Positions 46,479 to 56,041 are shown, counted from the first letter of the stretch. The stretch: 64,000 nt of DNA from Brevibacterium linens ATCC 9172 (GCF_900169165.1 NZ_FXYY01000002.1:1-64000), one strand, 5' to 3'. The notes: generated from the sequence alone by a model not told the origin. Numbers and translations are program-made.

Positions 46479-46846
46479 GCGGTATCCGCGCCCGGGATCT
46501 TCGGCAGTGACCGGGCTTCAGCGAGTCGCTGCTCATCGTCTTCGAGCATCGTCAGCAGCAGGCTCCTGGCCACCGCGAGCAGCTCTGCGGTGCGCCGGTC
46601 GGCCAGACGATAGTAGACATGGCTGGCCCGACGTTCGGATTCGACGAGACGGTGGCGCCGCAGTACCGCGAGATGCTGCGAGAGGTGCGAGGCCTCGAGC
46701 GCGGTCTCTGCCTGCAGATCGGCCACACTGACCTCGTCGTTGCCGGAGAGGAGCTCGAGGATGCGGATGCGGAAGGGGTGGGCGAGGCCCTTGAAGAGGT
46801 TCGCCTTGACCTCGTACAGGGGGCGCTGAAGCTGATCCAATGGCAT
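46475..46846 (-). CDS. ArsR-family transcriptional regulator
   Basis: This 123-residue winged-helix protein reads LFKGLAHPFRIRILELLSG, DLQAETALEASHLSQHLAVLRRHRLVESERRASHVYYRL, split here only to show the recognition helix SHLSQHLAVLRR. There are no cysteines, so it does not use the classical Cys metal site. It is the first gene of an operon with SulP. A palindrome overlaps the start codon, which suggests autoregulation. Confidence 0.88.
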   Translation of the reverse strand: MPLDQLQRPLYEVKANLFKGLAHPFRIRILELLSGNDEVSVADLQAETALEASHLSQHLAVLRRHRLVESERRASHVYYRLADRRTAELLAVARSLLLTMLEDDEQRLAEARSLPKIPGADTA

Positions 46847-46860
46847 GATGAAACCATCAT
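46845..46860. promoter_or_regulatory. palindrome overlapping the ArsR start codon
   Basis: ATGATG-4 nt-CATCAT is a perfect inverted repeat. On the minus strand a -10-like TATGAT overlaps its outer half, so a bound regulator would cover the promoter and start. Confidence 0.6.
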
Positions 46861-46904
46861 ATCGAAAGGTCGGGTTCAGATCCGACCGGTCTCAGAGAGT
46901 GATC

Positions 46905-46934
46905 AGCCCGGTTCCGCATCTGCGGAACCGGGCT
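46905..46934 (-). terminator. hairpin after the oligoribonuclease gene
   Basis: AGCCCGGTTCCGC and GCGGAACCGGGCT are perfect complements around a 4-nt loop, 31 bp past the orn stop. Confidence 0.75.
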
Positions 46935-46964
46935 GGTGCTCACGATCGCTTCGGAAGGCGGCGG

Positions 46965-47585
46965 TCAGTCCTCGTCGGTCTGCTTCGGGTAGGTCTCGGC
47001 CACCTCGGCGGCAATCGACTTCGCCTCGTCGGAGCTCGGTCCCTCGGCGGAGAACACGGCCCTCCGGTAGTACTGGAGCTCGATGATCGAGTCGATGATG
47101 TCGCCGAGCGCGCGGTGCCCGCCGTGCTTCGCCGGTGCCTGGAAGTAGGCGCGGGGGAACCACTGCTTGGCCAGTTCCTTGACCGAGGAGACGTCGATGA
47201 TCCGGTAGTGCAGGTGCTCGACGAGTTCGGGCATCTGCTTGTTCAGGAACACCTTGTCGGTGCCGACCGAATTCCCGCCCAGCGGAGCCTTGCCGGACTC
47301 GGGGACATGCTTCTTCACGTATTCGAGGACCTGGGCCTGCGCCTCGGCGACGGTGGTGCCCGCGTCGAGTTCGGTGATCAGACCCGAGGTGGTGTGCATA
47401 TTCGTGACGAACTCATTCATGTTCGCCCGGGCATCCGCCGAAGGCCTGATGACGATGTCGATTCCCTCGTCGAGGGGGTTGAGCTCGAAGTCGGTGACGA
47501 TCGCGGCCACCTCGATGAGTTCGTCCCGCACCTCGTCGAGGCCGGTCATTTCGCAGTCGATCCACACAATTCTGTCGTTGCTCAC
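46965..47585 (-). CDS. orn: oligoribonuclease
   Basis: This 206-residue DEDDh exonuclease degrades short RNA fragments and pGpG-type dinucleotides in the cytosol. Motif I is WIDCEMTGLD; motif II includes GNSVGTDKVFLNKQMPEL; motif III is KHGGHRALGDIIDSIIEL with the His and last Asp. The GTG start at 47585 has TAAGCT ending 6 nt upstream and no ribosome-binding site, consistent with a leaderless mRNA. Confidence 0.95.
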   Translation of the reverse strand: MSNDRIVWIDCEMTGLDEVRDELIEVAAIVTDFELNPLDEGIDIVIRPSADARANMNEFVTNMHTTSGLITELDAGTTVAEAQAQVLEYVKKHVPESGKAPLGGNSVGTDKVFLNKQMPELVEHLHYRIIDVSSVKELAKQWFPRAYFQAPAKHGGHRALGDIIDSIIELQYYRRAVFSAEGPSSDEAKSIAAEVAETYPKQTDED

Positions 47586-47591
47586 CCGCCC

Positions 47592-47597
47592 AGCTTA
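47592..47597 (-). promoter_or_regulatory. -10 element of a leaderless promoter for orn
   Basis: TAAGCT on the minus strand ends 6 nt before the GTG at 47585. Confidence 0.5.
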
Positions 47598-47752
47598 GGC
47601 CAGGGGCCAATGATCGGGACATTCCGGGGCGGGCGTGTGAACGTCGACACACACTGAGCGTGCGCACAAAGGCGATGTCCGGCATGTGACTTAAACTTGG
47701 AGAGTCCCCGAACTGGGGTGCCATTTTTGCTCGGCTGAGGGAAGGTACGCAC

Positions 47753-49372
47753 GTGCGCTACACATTCGCTGTGATCCTCATGGTGGTGGGTGTCGTCGTC
47801 GGTGGCCTCGGCATCCTGCAGAAGACCCTGTGGGCGCCGGAGGAAACGATCACTGCCACCGCACAGATCGACGCCGACAAACCGGCAGTCATCGTCGACC
47901 CCGGAATGCTCAACCTCTACGAAACCCCGACCACCCTCACGGTCAAGGGCAGCGGCGACCTCACGATCGCCCAAGCTCCGATCGAGAACGTCGAAGCCTG
48001 GGCAGGACAGTCCGCCTACGACCGCATCACCGGTCTCGCCGAAGGCGGAAAGCTCACGACCAAGGCGACCGACGGTGAAGGCAAGGTGCCCAACCCGGCC
48101 GGTGCCGATCTGTGGCAGTCGGAAGTCACCGGCACCGATTCGGTGGAACTGGAGTGGAACGACGATGCCAACCGAACCGGCTTCCTCATCGCCGGTGACG
48201 GTGAAGCCGGAGCGGTCAAATCCGTGACGCTGACCTGGCCCAACCACGCAGACACCCCCTGGGCGCTGCCGCTGATGATCATCGGAGGTGTCGTCTTCAT
48301 CAGCGGCGTCGTCCTCCTCTTCCTCGGCGCGAACAATTCGAAGAAGGAAGCGAACCGACGCAAGGCCCGCCAGGAACGTCGCCGCAAGCTCGCCGAATAT
48401 GGCACCGCATTCGCCGTCGTCCCCGTGCTCGCACTCAGCGCCTGCGGGCCCGAAGAGCTGCCGAAGCCCGAACCGTCCGAGGCGCCGAGCTCAGCGGCCG
48501 CGGGAGTCACCGACGACCAGGCCAAGCGGATCCTCGACTCTGTCGCCACCGACATCAAGGCCGCAGACAAGAAGACCGACAAGAAGGCGCTGGCCGAACG
48601 TGCCGCCGGCCCTGCTCTCAAACAGCGCGAAGACCTGTACACGATCAAGGAAGACGTCGACGACCAGAAGATGGCACCGGCCGTGGCCAGCGACGAGATC
48701 GTCGCCAACTACACCTCGGCCACCGATGCCTGGCCGCGCGTGACCAGCCTGATCACCTCTGCCGGAGGGAGCTCGCAGCTGCTCGTGCTGACCCAGGAGG
48801 ATCCGCGCAGCGACTACAAACTGTGGTCGCAGACCCAGCTGACGGCCGGCACGAAGCTGCCCGAACTGCCCGACTCGCGTCAGGGCGCGACGATGCTCGA
48901 GCCCGGATCCAAGGACTTCGTCACGACTCCGGAGAAGGCCGTCGCCGACTACGCGAAGGCCCTCGGCAGCGGAGCGGACTCGAAGGAGGCGAAGAAATTC
49001 GACTCCGATGACTTCTCGAAGTCCATCTGGAAGAACCAGAAGGAGCAGAAGGCCAGCGCCGAAGAAGGCAATGCCGAGGTGAAGTACAAGTACACCCCGG
49101 GCAAGGAGCTCGTCGCGCAGGGCACCGCCGGGGACGCCGCCATCGTCACCGGAGTCATCGACGCCGAATCGACGATCAGCCCCGAATCGAAAGAGGGACG
49201 CACCGGCACCCTGACCCTGTCATCGCCGCAGAAGGAACTCGTCGGCTCTGCGACGACCAAGGACCCGGTGACGACGAAGACCACCCAGGTGCTCACCTTC
49301 CTCATGCCCAAGGACGGCAAGGTCAGACTCATCGGCGGTCTCGAGACTCTCGCCGGAGCCGAAGCAGGCTGA
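47753..49372 (+). CDS. three-helix membrane protein with internal lipobox-like signal (first of two paralogues)
   Basis: This protein has 539 residues. TM1 is about 4-23; an extracellular-looking beta region follows with a second TM at about 170-193, then a strongly basic stretch (NRRKARQERRRK). A third hydrophobic segment has a lipobox-like end, ALSAC (Cys 231), before a long acidic domain (240-539). It looks like a membrane protein fused to a lipoprotein. Function unknown; homologues flank thioredoxin-TPR genes in actinobacteria. GTG 47753 has GAGGGAAGG upstream. Part of the block with the next two genes. Confidence 0.72.
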   Translation: MRYTFAVILMVVGVVVGGLGILQKTLWAPEETITATAQIDADKPAVIVDPGMLNLYETPTTLTVKGSGDLTIAQAPIENVEAWAGQSAYDRITGLAEGGKLTTKATDGEGKVPNPAGADLWQSEVTGTDSVELEWNDDANRTGFLIAGDGEAGAVKSVTLTWPNHADTPWALPLMIIGGVVFISGVVLLFLGANNSKKEANRRKARQERRRKLAEYGTAFAVVPVLALSACGPEELPKPEPSEAPSSAAAGVTDDQAKRILDSVATDIKAADKKTDKKALAERAAGPALKQREDLYTIKEDVDDQKMAPAVASDEIVANYTSATDAWPRVTSLITSAGGSSQLLVLTQEDPRSDYKLWSQTQLTAGTKLPELPDSRQGATMLEPGSKDFVTTPEKAVADYAKALGSGADSKEAKKFDSDDFSKSIWKNQKEQKASAEEGNAEVKYKYTPGKELVAQGTAGDAAIVTGVIDAESTISPESKEGRTGTLTLSSPQKELVGSATTKDPVTTKTTQVLTFLMPKDGKVRLIGGLETLAGAEAG

Positions 49373-49523
49373 GGCGGAAGGGTCGGCACCGTGGTGCTAC
49401 TTCCCTGACGGCTACAGAAATAGCCGTGGGCGCACCGGTGTTGATACGTTCTGTTGGAAAAGCATGGACCAGGTGCGTCACGGTTTGCACCGAGCCCACC
49501 GACCGCGTCACAAAGGAGACCAC

Positions 49524-50486
49524 GTGTCAATGGATCCCTCGCAGGAGAACGCACAGCCCGATCAGGGACTCGACCTGTCGGCGGTGCGCAGCAAGAATAT
49601 GCCGGCCGAACAGGGCGGACAGGCCGGTGCGGGTGCCGGTGCCGCCGGCGGCCAGGCCGGAGGGGACCCGAATGCGGTCGCCGTTCCCGGACTGGTCTTC
49701 GATGTCGATGAGTCGACCTTCACCAGCCTGGTGGCGATGTCCGACCGCGTGCCCGTCGTCATCGACCTGTGGGCCGAATGGTGCGAACCCTGCAAACAGC
49801 TCTCGCCCATCCTCGAACACGTCGTCACCTCCTATGGGGGACGCCTCGTGCTGGCCAAGGTCGACGTCGATGCGAACCCGCGTCTGCAGCAGGCCTTCGG
49901 CGTCCAGTCGATCCCCACGGTCGTCGCCCTCATCAAGGGCCAGCCCGTGCCGCTGTTCCAGAGTGCTCTGCCCGAACCGCAGGTCCAGGCATACTTCGAC
50001 GAACTGCTCAAGCTCGCCGGTGAGAACGGCGTGACCGGGCACGCCGTCACCGGGGAAGCCGAACCCGAACCGGCCGGCCCCGCCCACCCGGAAGCCGAAG
50101 AGGCTCTGGCCAAGGGCGACTTCGACACCGCTGAGAGCTTGTTCAAGGCTGCGCTGGCGAACTCTCCGGCCGACGAAGAGGCGAAGTTCGGTCTAGCCCG
50201 GGCCGGACTGGGTCGCCGCCTCATCGACCAGGAACCGGCCGACCTCATCGCTGCCGCCGATGCCGACCCCAAGGACGTCGAAGCCGCGAAGGCAGCCGCC
50301 GATGCCGAAGTCGTCAGCGGCAACGCCGCCGGTGCCTTCAACCGACTCATCTCTCTCATCCGCACCTCCACGGGCGATGAGAAGGAATCCCTGCGCCTGC
50401 GCGTCCTCGATCTCTTCGAGGTCCTCGGCGCCGACGATCCAGCCGTGACCAAGGCACGGACCGCACTCATGAGGGCATTGTTCTGA
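49524..50486 (+). CDS. thioredoxin-TPR protein (CnoX/YbbN-like)
   Basis: This protein has 320 residues. A thioredoxin domain (about 55-170) carries DLWAEWCEPCKQLSP (active site WCEPC at 86-90) and VQSIPTVVALIKG. A tetratricopeptide region follows (about 190-320) with EALAKGDFDTAESLFKAALANSPADEEAKFGLAR. This architecture is that of CnoX/YbbN holdases. The GTG start at 49524 has AAAGGAG 6 nt upstream; ATG 49530 is a possible alternative. Its stop overlaps the CTG start of the next gene. Confidence 0.87.
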   Translation: MSMDPSQENAQPDQGLDLSAVRSKNMPAEQGGQAGAGAGAAGGQAGGDPNAVAVPGLVFDVDESTFTSLVAMSDRVPVVIDLWAEWCEPCKQLSPILEHVVTSYGGRLVLAKVDVDANPRLQQAFGVQSIPTVVALIKGQPVPLFQSALPEPQVQAYFDELLKLAGENGVTGHAVTGEAEPEPAGPAHPEAEEALAKGDFDTAESLFKAALANSPADEEAKFGLARAGLGRRLIDQEPADLIAAADADPKDVEAAKAAADAEVVSGNAAGAFNRLISLIRTSTGDEKESLRLRVLDLFEVLGADDPAVTKARTALMRALF

Positions 50487-52342
50487 TCCAGCGAATCCGA
50501 CTCATCACCGCCGTCCTCTTCGGCGTAGCGGCACTCACGCTAGCCGGACTGGTCATCTCTGCGCTCTCGGTCGTCGGCACCGACGAGATCACCGAGACGC
50601 CGGCCTTCACAGTCAGGGACGGGGCCTACGCCGTCGTCCTCGACGAGGCGATCGTGCCCTACTCGGGGTCGAGCGTGACCGTGACGGCGAAGAACTCGAA
50701 GGGCACGGAGCTGTTCGTCGGCACCGCCAGCGGCGTCGACGCCGACAGCTACCTCGACGGTGTGGCACAGGAGCAGATCAGTGATGTCTCCTTCCCGAAC
50801 TCCGCCTCCCATCGGTTCACTCCCGGTGATGAGAAACCGGAGGCCGATATCGCCGACCGCGACTGGTGGATCAGCACAGATACGGGGCAGACGGTTGCGA
50901 AGACCTTCGACCTCGATGCTCAGCCGCAGGTGCTCGTCATCGCGCCTGCGAACTCCGATGACAGTCTCGAGGGAACGACGGTGAGCCTCCAGATGCGCGT
51001 CAAGGGCGTGTTCGCACTCAGCCTGCTCGGCATTGCCGGCGCCATCATCCTCGCCGGATTCTCCGTGTTCTTCTTCATGCGCTGGTGGGCCTCACGCATC
51101 CGCCCGCCGAAGAAGGACACCGGCAGCTCGGACAACAGCGGACCCGAGGACGGCGGACCCGCGGGCGGCGGCAGCGGACCCCACGATGGCGGCGAAGACG
51201 GTCCCTCAGGCGGCTCCGGGCGCAGCGGCCGTGACGACAGGGGGCCGGCCGCTGACCGCGCGGTCAAGGGTGAGCCGGGGCCGGCGACCCAGCCGATCTC
51301 GACAGTGCAGCCGGACACGGCCGGCCAAGCGCCGCCTCGGCGACGGGATCTGCGGAACCGGCGGTCCTTCCGCGCAGTGACGGCCTCGGTGTTGGGCACC
51401 GGACTCGTGCTCAGCGGCTGTGCGGACTTGCCGATCGCCAAACCCAGCAGCCCGGACGTCACTCCGTACGAACGCACCGCGGTCCGCCCCGGTGAGGCCG
51501 GGAAGTTCATGACGAACTACACGGAATCGCTGGACAAGACGCTCGGCGACAAGGGCACCGACCTCGACAAGATCCAGGCGGCACCGCTCATCGACCACAC
51601 CCGCGCGCAGATCCAGATCGCGGACAAGGCGAAGCAGAAGCTGCGTGCGCCGAACTTCACCGAGGTCGTCGCCGGCAGCCCGAACTTCACCGAATACCCG
51701 ATGTGGTTCTACGCCTTCGGCACCGCCGACAAGAGTTCCACGGACGGCGACGAGCAGCTGACCCAGGTGATGCTGGTGACGCGGGAATCGGCCTCGACCG
51801 ATCCGCTCGTGCGCTCGGCATCCTATATCCCCGCTGACCAGATGCCGACGCTGATGGCCGATGACAGCGGAGCCGTCGAGGAGGGCCCCGAGGACTTCGC
51901 CGACGAGATGACGACCGCCTCCGATGACGTCTCGTCGTTCCTCGTCGACGGCAAAGCGAAGTCAGGGGGACCCGACGGACTCAAGGAGGGCGGATTCAAG
52001 GGATTCCGCGACTACGTGGGTGACCTGCGGGACAAGGACTCCGGCTTCGACAAGGTCGACATCGACTGCAAGCCCTATGAGGACCTCAAGTTCGAGGACA
52101 TGAGTTTGAGCACCGAGCACGGTGCGATCGGAATGGGCGAAGTGCGCTGCACGCTGACGATCAAGGCGCCGTCGGACTACGCTCTCGACCTCGGCGACAC
52201 CGTCGAAGCCGTGAAGACGAACGACAAAGAGGGCGACACCATCACGGTCGACACCGCGCACCCCTATGTGCTGATGCGAACCGGTGACGAACTCACCGCA
52301 GTCGCCACCGACTGGAACGTCTTGTCCTCCAAGGTGGAGTGA
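50483..52342 (+). CDS. three-helix membrane protein with internal lipobox-like signal (second paralogue), probable CTG start
   Basis: The protein has 619 residues from CTG 50483. The frame has no ATG, GTG or TTG near its 5' end, but an N-terminal membrane segment (RIRLITAVLFGVAALTLAGL, about 4-23) needs the extension; GTG 50654 would delete it. CTG overlaps the thioredoxin-TPR stop as CTGA, with GAGG 9 nt upstream. TM2 spans about 175-200, followed by a Gly/Asp linker and a third hydrophobic segment ending VLSGC (Cys 313). This matches the architecture of the 47753 gene, so they are paralogues. Function unknown. Confidence 0.68.
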   Translation: MIQRIRLITAVLFGVAALTLAGLVISALSVVGTDEITETPAFTVRDGAYAVVLDEAIVPYSGSSVTVTAKNSKGTELFVGTASGVDADSYLDGVAQEQISDVSFPNSASHRFTPGDEKPEADIADRDWWISTDTGQTVAKTFDLDAQPQVLVIAPANSDDSLEGTTVSLQMRVKGVFALSLLGIAGAIILAGFSVFFFMRWWASRIRPPKKDTGSSDNSGPEDGGPAGGGSGPHDGGEDGPSGGSGRSGRDDRGPAADRAVKGEPGPATQPISTVQPDTAGQAPPRRRDLRNRRSFRAVTASVLGTGLVLSGCADLPIAKPSSPDVTPYERTAVRPGEAGKFMTNYTESLDKTLGDKGTDLDKIQAAPLIDHTRAQIQIADKAKQKLRAPNFTEVVAGSPNFTEYPMWFYAFGTADKSSTDGDEQLTQVMLVTRESASTDPLVRSASYIPADQMPTLMADDSGAVEEGPEDFADEMTTASDDVSSFLVDGKAKSGGPDGLKEGGFKGFRDYVGDLRDKDSGFDKVDIDCKPYEDLKFEDMSLSTEHGAIGMGEVRCTLTIKAPSDYALDLGDTVEAVKTNDKEGDTITVDTAHPYVLMRTGDELTAVATDWNVLSSKVE

Positions 52343-52492
52343 CCCGGGTGCAGCTGTGTTGGGCGCGGTGCGTCAGCCGCGGTGGGCACTGGCCGCTCGT
52401 CGTGTCAGCACGCGCGGGTTCCAAACACCAGCGGGTTCGAAATTCATACGCACGGATCGAGATCACGGCATATGAACTTTGAGCCCGCTCAT

Positions 52493-52552
52493 GCGCGACT
52501 CAGCCGCGGCTTGCGCGACTCAGCTGCGGCTGGCGCGGCTCAACTGCGGTTG
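52493..52552. repeat. three 20-bp imperfect tandem repeats
   Basis: The units GCGCGACTCAGCCGCGGCTT, GCGCGACTCAGCTGCGGCTG and GCGCGGCTCAACTGCGGTTG follow each other and run into the last codons of the minus-strand gene. The gap 52343-52539 holds no gene. Confidence 0.75.
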
Positions 52553-53091
52553 CTGCGGCTGGCGCGGCGGCCGACGCGCAGCAGCCACCACAGGCCGATG
52601 AGCGGCAGGAGCAGCGGAATATAGCCGTACCCGCTGCCGAAGTTCGACCACACCGACGGCTTCGCGAAGTCCTCGGGATGGGTGTGGCTGAGGATGCCGA
52701 CGACGATGACGCCGACGAACTCGATCGCGCAGGCGGCGACGGCGATCCGGTGTGAGACCCGGTTGCCGATGACCAAGCAGACCGTGGCGAGGATGTAGAT
52801 CACCGCAGCCATGGCGGACAGCGAATACGCGATCGGCGCAACGTCGAACTCGCGGATGAGCTGATAGCCCGCCCGGGCCGTGGCCGAGAGCGCGAAGACG
52901 CCGTACACCGCTGTCAGCGCCCGTCCCGGCCCCGTATGCATCGCCGAGTACGGCGACCGTCCCGTCTTTCCCCGCGCCGAGGCGGCCGTGGAGTCCGTGT
53001 CGCCCGCTGCTTGTGCCCGGCCTGCTGGGCTATTGCCTGCTGAGTTCGCATCGTCGGCGGAGTCCCCGCCGAACCGATTGCGCCTGGTCAC
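52540..53091 (-). CDS. membrane protein of unknown family, second of a pair
   Basis: This protein of about 183 residues has a polar, Ala/Gly/Ser-rich N-terminus, then four hydrophobic segments (VYGVFALSATARAGYQL, YSLSAMAAVIYILATVCLVI, IAVAACAIEFVGVIVVGIL and YIPLLLPLIGLWWLLRVG). It has a conserved-looking H-T-H-P-E loop. The family is unknown to me; small four-helix proteins like this are common in actinobacteria. The GTG at 53091 overlaps the upstream stop by 4 nt (GTGA), so the pair is coupled. A TTG at 53097 is an alternative. Confidence 0.65.
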   Translation of the reverse strand: MTRRNRFGGDSADDANSAGNSPAGRAQAAGDTDSTAASARGKTGRSPYSAMHTGPGRALTAVYGVFALSATARAGYQLIREFDVAPIAYSLSAMAAVIYILATVCLVIGNRVSHRIAVAACAIEFVGVIVVGILSHTHPEDFAKPSVWSNFGSGYGYIPLLLPLIGLWWLLRVGRRASRSNRS

Positions 53092-53438
53092 TGCCAAATC
53101 TGGTCCAATCTCTCGATCATGACGATCACCGTCAGCCCTGCCGCAGCCAGGACTCCCGGCCCCCAGCGGCTCAGTTCCGCAAAAGCCCAGAAACCGGCCA
53201 GCGCCATCACCATGATCGCGGTGATGATGTAGCCGAAGTACAGCAGCGGGTCGACATCATGCGTGGAACCGAAGGTCGCGATCGAGATGATCAGCTGCAC
53301 GATGAGCAGCAGCAGAAGCAGAGCGGCACCGCCGAGCAGGGCCTTGCCGGCCGGACGGTTGCGGATGGTCTCGATGATCGACCACAGGGTCAGGATGCCG
53401 GTGGCGGCATAGAGGACGATGGTGAAAACGGTGAACAC
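53088..53438 (-). CDS. small membrane protein, first of a pair
   Basis: This 116-residue protein has four hydrophobic segments: VFTIVLYAATGILTLWSII, LLGGAALLLLLLIVQLIISI, LLYFGYIITAIMVMALAGF and GVLAAAGLTVIVMI. No family was recognised. The GTG at 53438 has TAAACT ending 7 nt upstream and no ribosome-binding site, so a leaderless start is likely. It is divergent from the cysteine desulfurase, 114 bp away. Confidence 0.65.
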   Translation of the reverse strand: MFTVFTIVLYAATGILTLWSIIETIRNRPAGKALLGGAALLLLLLIVQLIISIATFGSTHDVDPLLYFGYIITAIMVMALAGFWAFAELSRWGPGVLAAAGLTVIVMIERLDQIWQ

Positions 53439-53540
53439 CCGAGTCAGTTTAGTCGGCCATGCCGGCGGGCAACTCGTCCGGAGGTGCCGCTCGGCGGGTG
53501 AGATGCCGCACGGATCCTGGCCGTAGCCCGGCTCACGGCC

Positions 53541-53546
53541 TAAAAT
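53541..53546 (+). promoter_or_regulatory. -10 element of a leaderless promoter for the cysteine desulfurase
   Basis: TAAAAT ends 6 nt before the GTG at 53553. Confidence 0.55.
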
Positions 53547-53552
53547 TGCAGG

Positions 53553-54764
53553 GTGCCCATCTATCTCGATCACGCCGCCACCTCGCCGATGCCCGCCGAG
53601 GTGCTCGAGGTGTACACAAAAGAGCTGGCCCGCCGGGCCAACCCTTCGGCCCTGCACGCGGTCGGCCAAGCCGCGCGGATGCGCATCGAAGAGGCACGCG
53701 AGGTCATCGCCCGCGCGGTCGGTGCGGCCACCTCGTCGGAAGTGATCTTCACATCCGGCGGCACCGAAGCGGACAATTTCGCGCTCAAGGGCCTCTACCT
53801 CGCTCGCAACAACGACACGTTCAACGCGCCGGCACGCCCGCGGGTGCTGACGACGACGATCGAGCATCCCGCGATCCTCGAGACCGTGGAGTGGTTGGAG
53901 AGCCTCGGCGCCGAAGCCGTCTACCTCGACGTCGAAGAGACCGGACGACTCGATCTCGACGCGGCACTGACCGAACTGCGCCGCGACCCAGAACGCACCG
54001 CGCTCATCAGCGTGATGGCCGCGAACAATGAGATCGGCACTCTGCAGCCGATCGCCGAGATCGGTCAAGCCGCCGCCGAACTCGGCATTCCCTTCCATAT
54101 CGACGCCGTGCAGGCGCTCGGGCAGATCCCGCTCGACTTCGCCGCACTCAAGGCGACGGCGATGACGATCACCGCGCACAAGATCGGCGGCCCCGTCGGC
54201 ATCGGCGCACTCCTGCTCGACCGCGCGGCGACGCCGACGCCGATCCTGCACGGTGGGGGACAGGAGCGCAGCGTGCGCTCGGGCACTCTCGACGTCGCCG
54301 GTGCGGTGGCCTTCGCGGCCGCCGTCGATCTCGTCACTGCAGACCTCGAGGCCCGGGCGGCACGCCTGTCGGGGCTGCGGGACCGCCTCATCGACGGAAT
54401 CGAATCGAGCATCGACGGGGTCAGGCTCTCCGGCCCGCGCGGAGCGGACCGCCTGCCGGCCAACGCCCACTTCACGTTCCCGGGGTGCGAGGGGGACTCG
54501 CTGCTGTTCGGTCTCGATGCCAGGGGATTGGCCACCTCGACGGGTTCGGCCTGTTCTGCCGGTGTCTCCCGTCCCTCCCATGTGCTCTTGGCCTGCGGTC
54601 TGGATGAGGACAGCGCCCGCACCACCCAACGCTTCACACTCGGTCACGATACGACCGAAGCCGATGTCGATGCCCTGCTCGCGGCTCTGCCCGAGGTCGT
54701 CGACCAGGCACGCCGAGCCGGGATGGTTTCGGCAACACCCCGATGGATGCAAGGAGCATCATGA
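53553..54764 (+). CDS. cysteine desulfurase (IscS/NifS type)
   Basis: This 403-residue PLP enzyme releases sulfur from L-cysteine. It has [12 protein letters not shown] at the N-terminus, the PLP-binding [14 protein letters not shown], and the nucleophile Cys in [17 protein letters not shown]. The next gene, mnmA, starts 4 nt before its stop (ATGA), so the pair supplies sulfur for 2-thiouridine in tRNA; this gene order is typical of actinobacteria. The leaderless -10 hexamer supports GTG 53553. Confidence 0.94.
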   Translation: MPIYLDHAATSPMPAEVLEVYTKELARRANPSALHAVGQAARMRIEEAREVIARAVGAATSSEVIFTSGGTEADNFALKGLYLARNNDTFNAPARPRVLTTTIEHPAILETVEWLESLGAEAVYLDVEETGRLDLDAALTELRRDPERTALISVMAANNEIGTLQPIAEIGQAAAELGIPFHIDAVQALGQIPLDFAALKATAMTITAHKIGGPVGIGALLLDRAATPTPILHGGGQERSVRSGTLDVAGAVAFAAAVDLVTADLEARAARLSGLRDRLIDGIESSIDGVRLSGPRGADRLPANAHFTFPGCEGDSLLFGLDARGLATSTGSACSAGVSRPSHVLLACGLDEDSARTTQRFTLGHDTTEADVDALLAALPEVVDQARRAGMVSATPRWMQGAS

Positions 54765-55975
54765 GAGTACTCGTCGCCATGTCCGGCGGAGTCGATTCCT
54801 CCGTCGCAGCCGCCCGTGCCGTCGACGCCGGACACGAAGTCGTCGGCGTTCACCTCGCTCTGTCCCGGATGCCCGGGACCCTGCGCACCGGATCGCGCGG
54901 CTGCTGCACGATCGAAGACTCCCGCGACGCCCACCGCGTGGCGGGAATGCTCGACATCCCCTTCTACGTCTGGGACTTCTCCGAGAGGTTCAAGGAAGAC
55001 ATCGTCGATGACTTCATCGCCGAATACGCCGCCGGACGCACCCCGAACCCGTGCATGCGCTGCAATGAGCGCATCAAGTTCGCGGCCCTTCTCGACCGGG
55101 CCCTGGCGCTCGGCTTCGACGCCATCGCCACCGGCCACTATGCCGAAGTGCTCCGCGATGACGACGGCCGGCCCGAACTGCACCGCGGTGAGGATCTGGC
55201 CAAGGACCAGTCGTACGTCCTCGGTGTGCTCACCTCCGACCAGCTCGAGCACTGCTACTTCCCGATCGGGGCGACCGCGTCGAAGACCGAAGTGCGCGCC
55301 GAGGCGGCCGAGCGCGGTTTCTCCGTGGCGAACAAGCCCGACTCCTACGACATCTGCTTCATCCCCGACGGGGACACGAAGGCGTGGCTGGCCGACAAGA
55401 TCCCGATGCGTCCGGGACTTATCAAGGACTCCGAAGGTGAGGTCCTCGGCGAGCATGACGGCGCGATGACGTACACGATCGGTCAGCGCAAGGGCCTGGG
55501 CATCGAGAAGCCCGCTCGTGATGGCAAGCCGCGGTTCGTCACCGGCCTCGACCCGGCGACGAACACCGTCACCGTCGGATCGCGTGCCGACCTCGCTGTT
55601 TCGCATCTGACCGGCATCCGCACCTCCTGGGCCGGTGCAGCACCCTCGGACATGGGGGACACCCCAGAGACCGGAATCGACTGCGAAGTGCAGATCCGTG
55701 CCCACGCCGATCCGGTGCCGGCCCGGGCCTGGCTCGGCGAGTTCGTCGCCGCAGCCCCCGAGCATGAAGTCAACCCCATCGTCGACGAGGTCGAGGTGCC
55801 TGCCGCACGTCCGGCCGGGCAGCTCATGCACGTCGATGTCGATGAGGAGCTGTCCGGAGTGGCTCCGGGCCAGACCATGGTCATCTACCGCGGCACCCGT
55901 GTGCTCGGCCAGGCCACCATCGACTCCACGGCGAAGGACCGCATCACCCCGGCACCCGAGTTCGCCGGCGCCTGA
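54761..55975 (+). CDS. mnmA: tRNA 2-thiouridine(34) synthase
   Basis: This 404-residue protein has the PP-loop [50 protein letters not shown] with the catalytic Cys, and [17 protein letters not shown] with the second Cys. It thiolates U34 in tRNA-Lys, -Glu and -Gln using sulfur relayed from the cysteine desulfurase. ATG 54761 overlaps the upstream stop (ATGA), giving the standard family length; the frame back to 54743 lacks a reason to be used. Confidence 0.95.
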   Translation: MRVLVAMSGGVDSSVAAARAVDAGHEVVGVHLALSRMPGTLRTGSRGCCTIEDSRDAHRVAGMLDIPFYVWDFSERFKEDIVDDFIAEYAAGRTPNPCMRCNERIKFAALLDRALALGFDAIATGHYAEVLRDDDGRPELHRGEDLAKDQSYVLGVLTSDQLEHCYFPIGATASKTEVRAEAAERGFSVANKPDSYDICFIPDGDTKAWLADKIPMRPGLIKDSEGEVLGEHDGAMTYTIGQRKGLGIEKPARDGKPRFVTGLDPATNTVTVGSRADLAVSHLTGIRTSWAGAAPSDMGDTPETGIDCEVQIRAHADPVPARAWLGEFVAAAPEHEVNPIVDEVEVPAARPAGQLMHVDVDEELSGVAPGQTMVIYRGTRVLGQATIDSTAKDRITPAPEFAGA

Positions 55976-56029
55976 GGCGCTTTCGCGAGTCGAGGCGAGG
56001 GGTTCGGGCCCGATGTCGGCCACTGGCGA

Positions 56030-56035
56030 TACTCT
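56030..56035 (+). promoter_or_regulatory. -10 element of a leaderless promoter for the S9 peptidase
   Basis: TACTCT ends 6 nt before the ATG at 56042. Confidence 0.5.
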
Positions 56036-56041
56036 GGGGGC

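Noticed and set aside
44757-46613. 618-codon open frame on the plus strand
   Set aside because: It is antisense to the SulP gene and is Arg/Asp/His-rich low-complexity sequence with no family resemblance.
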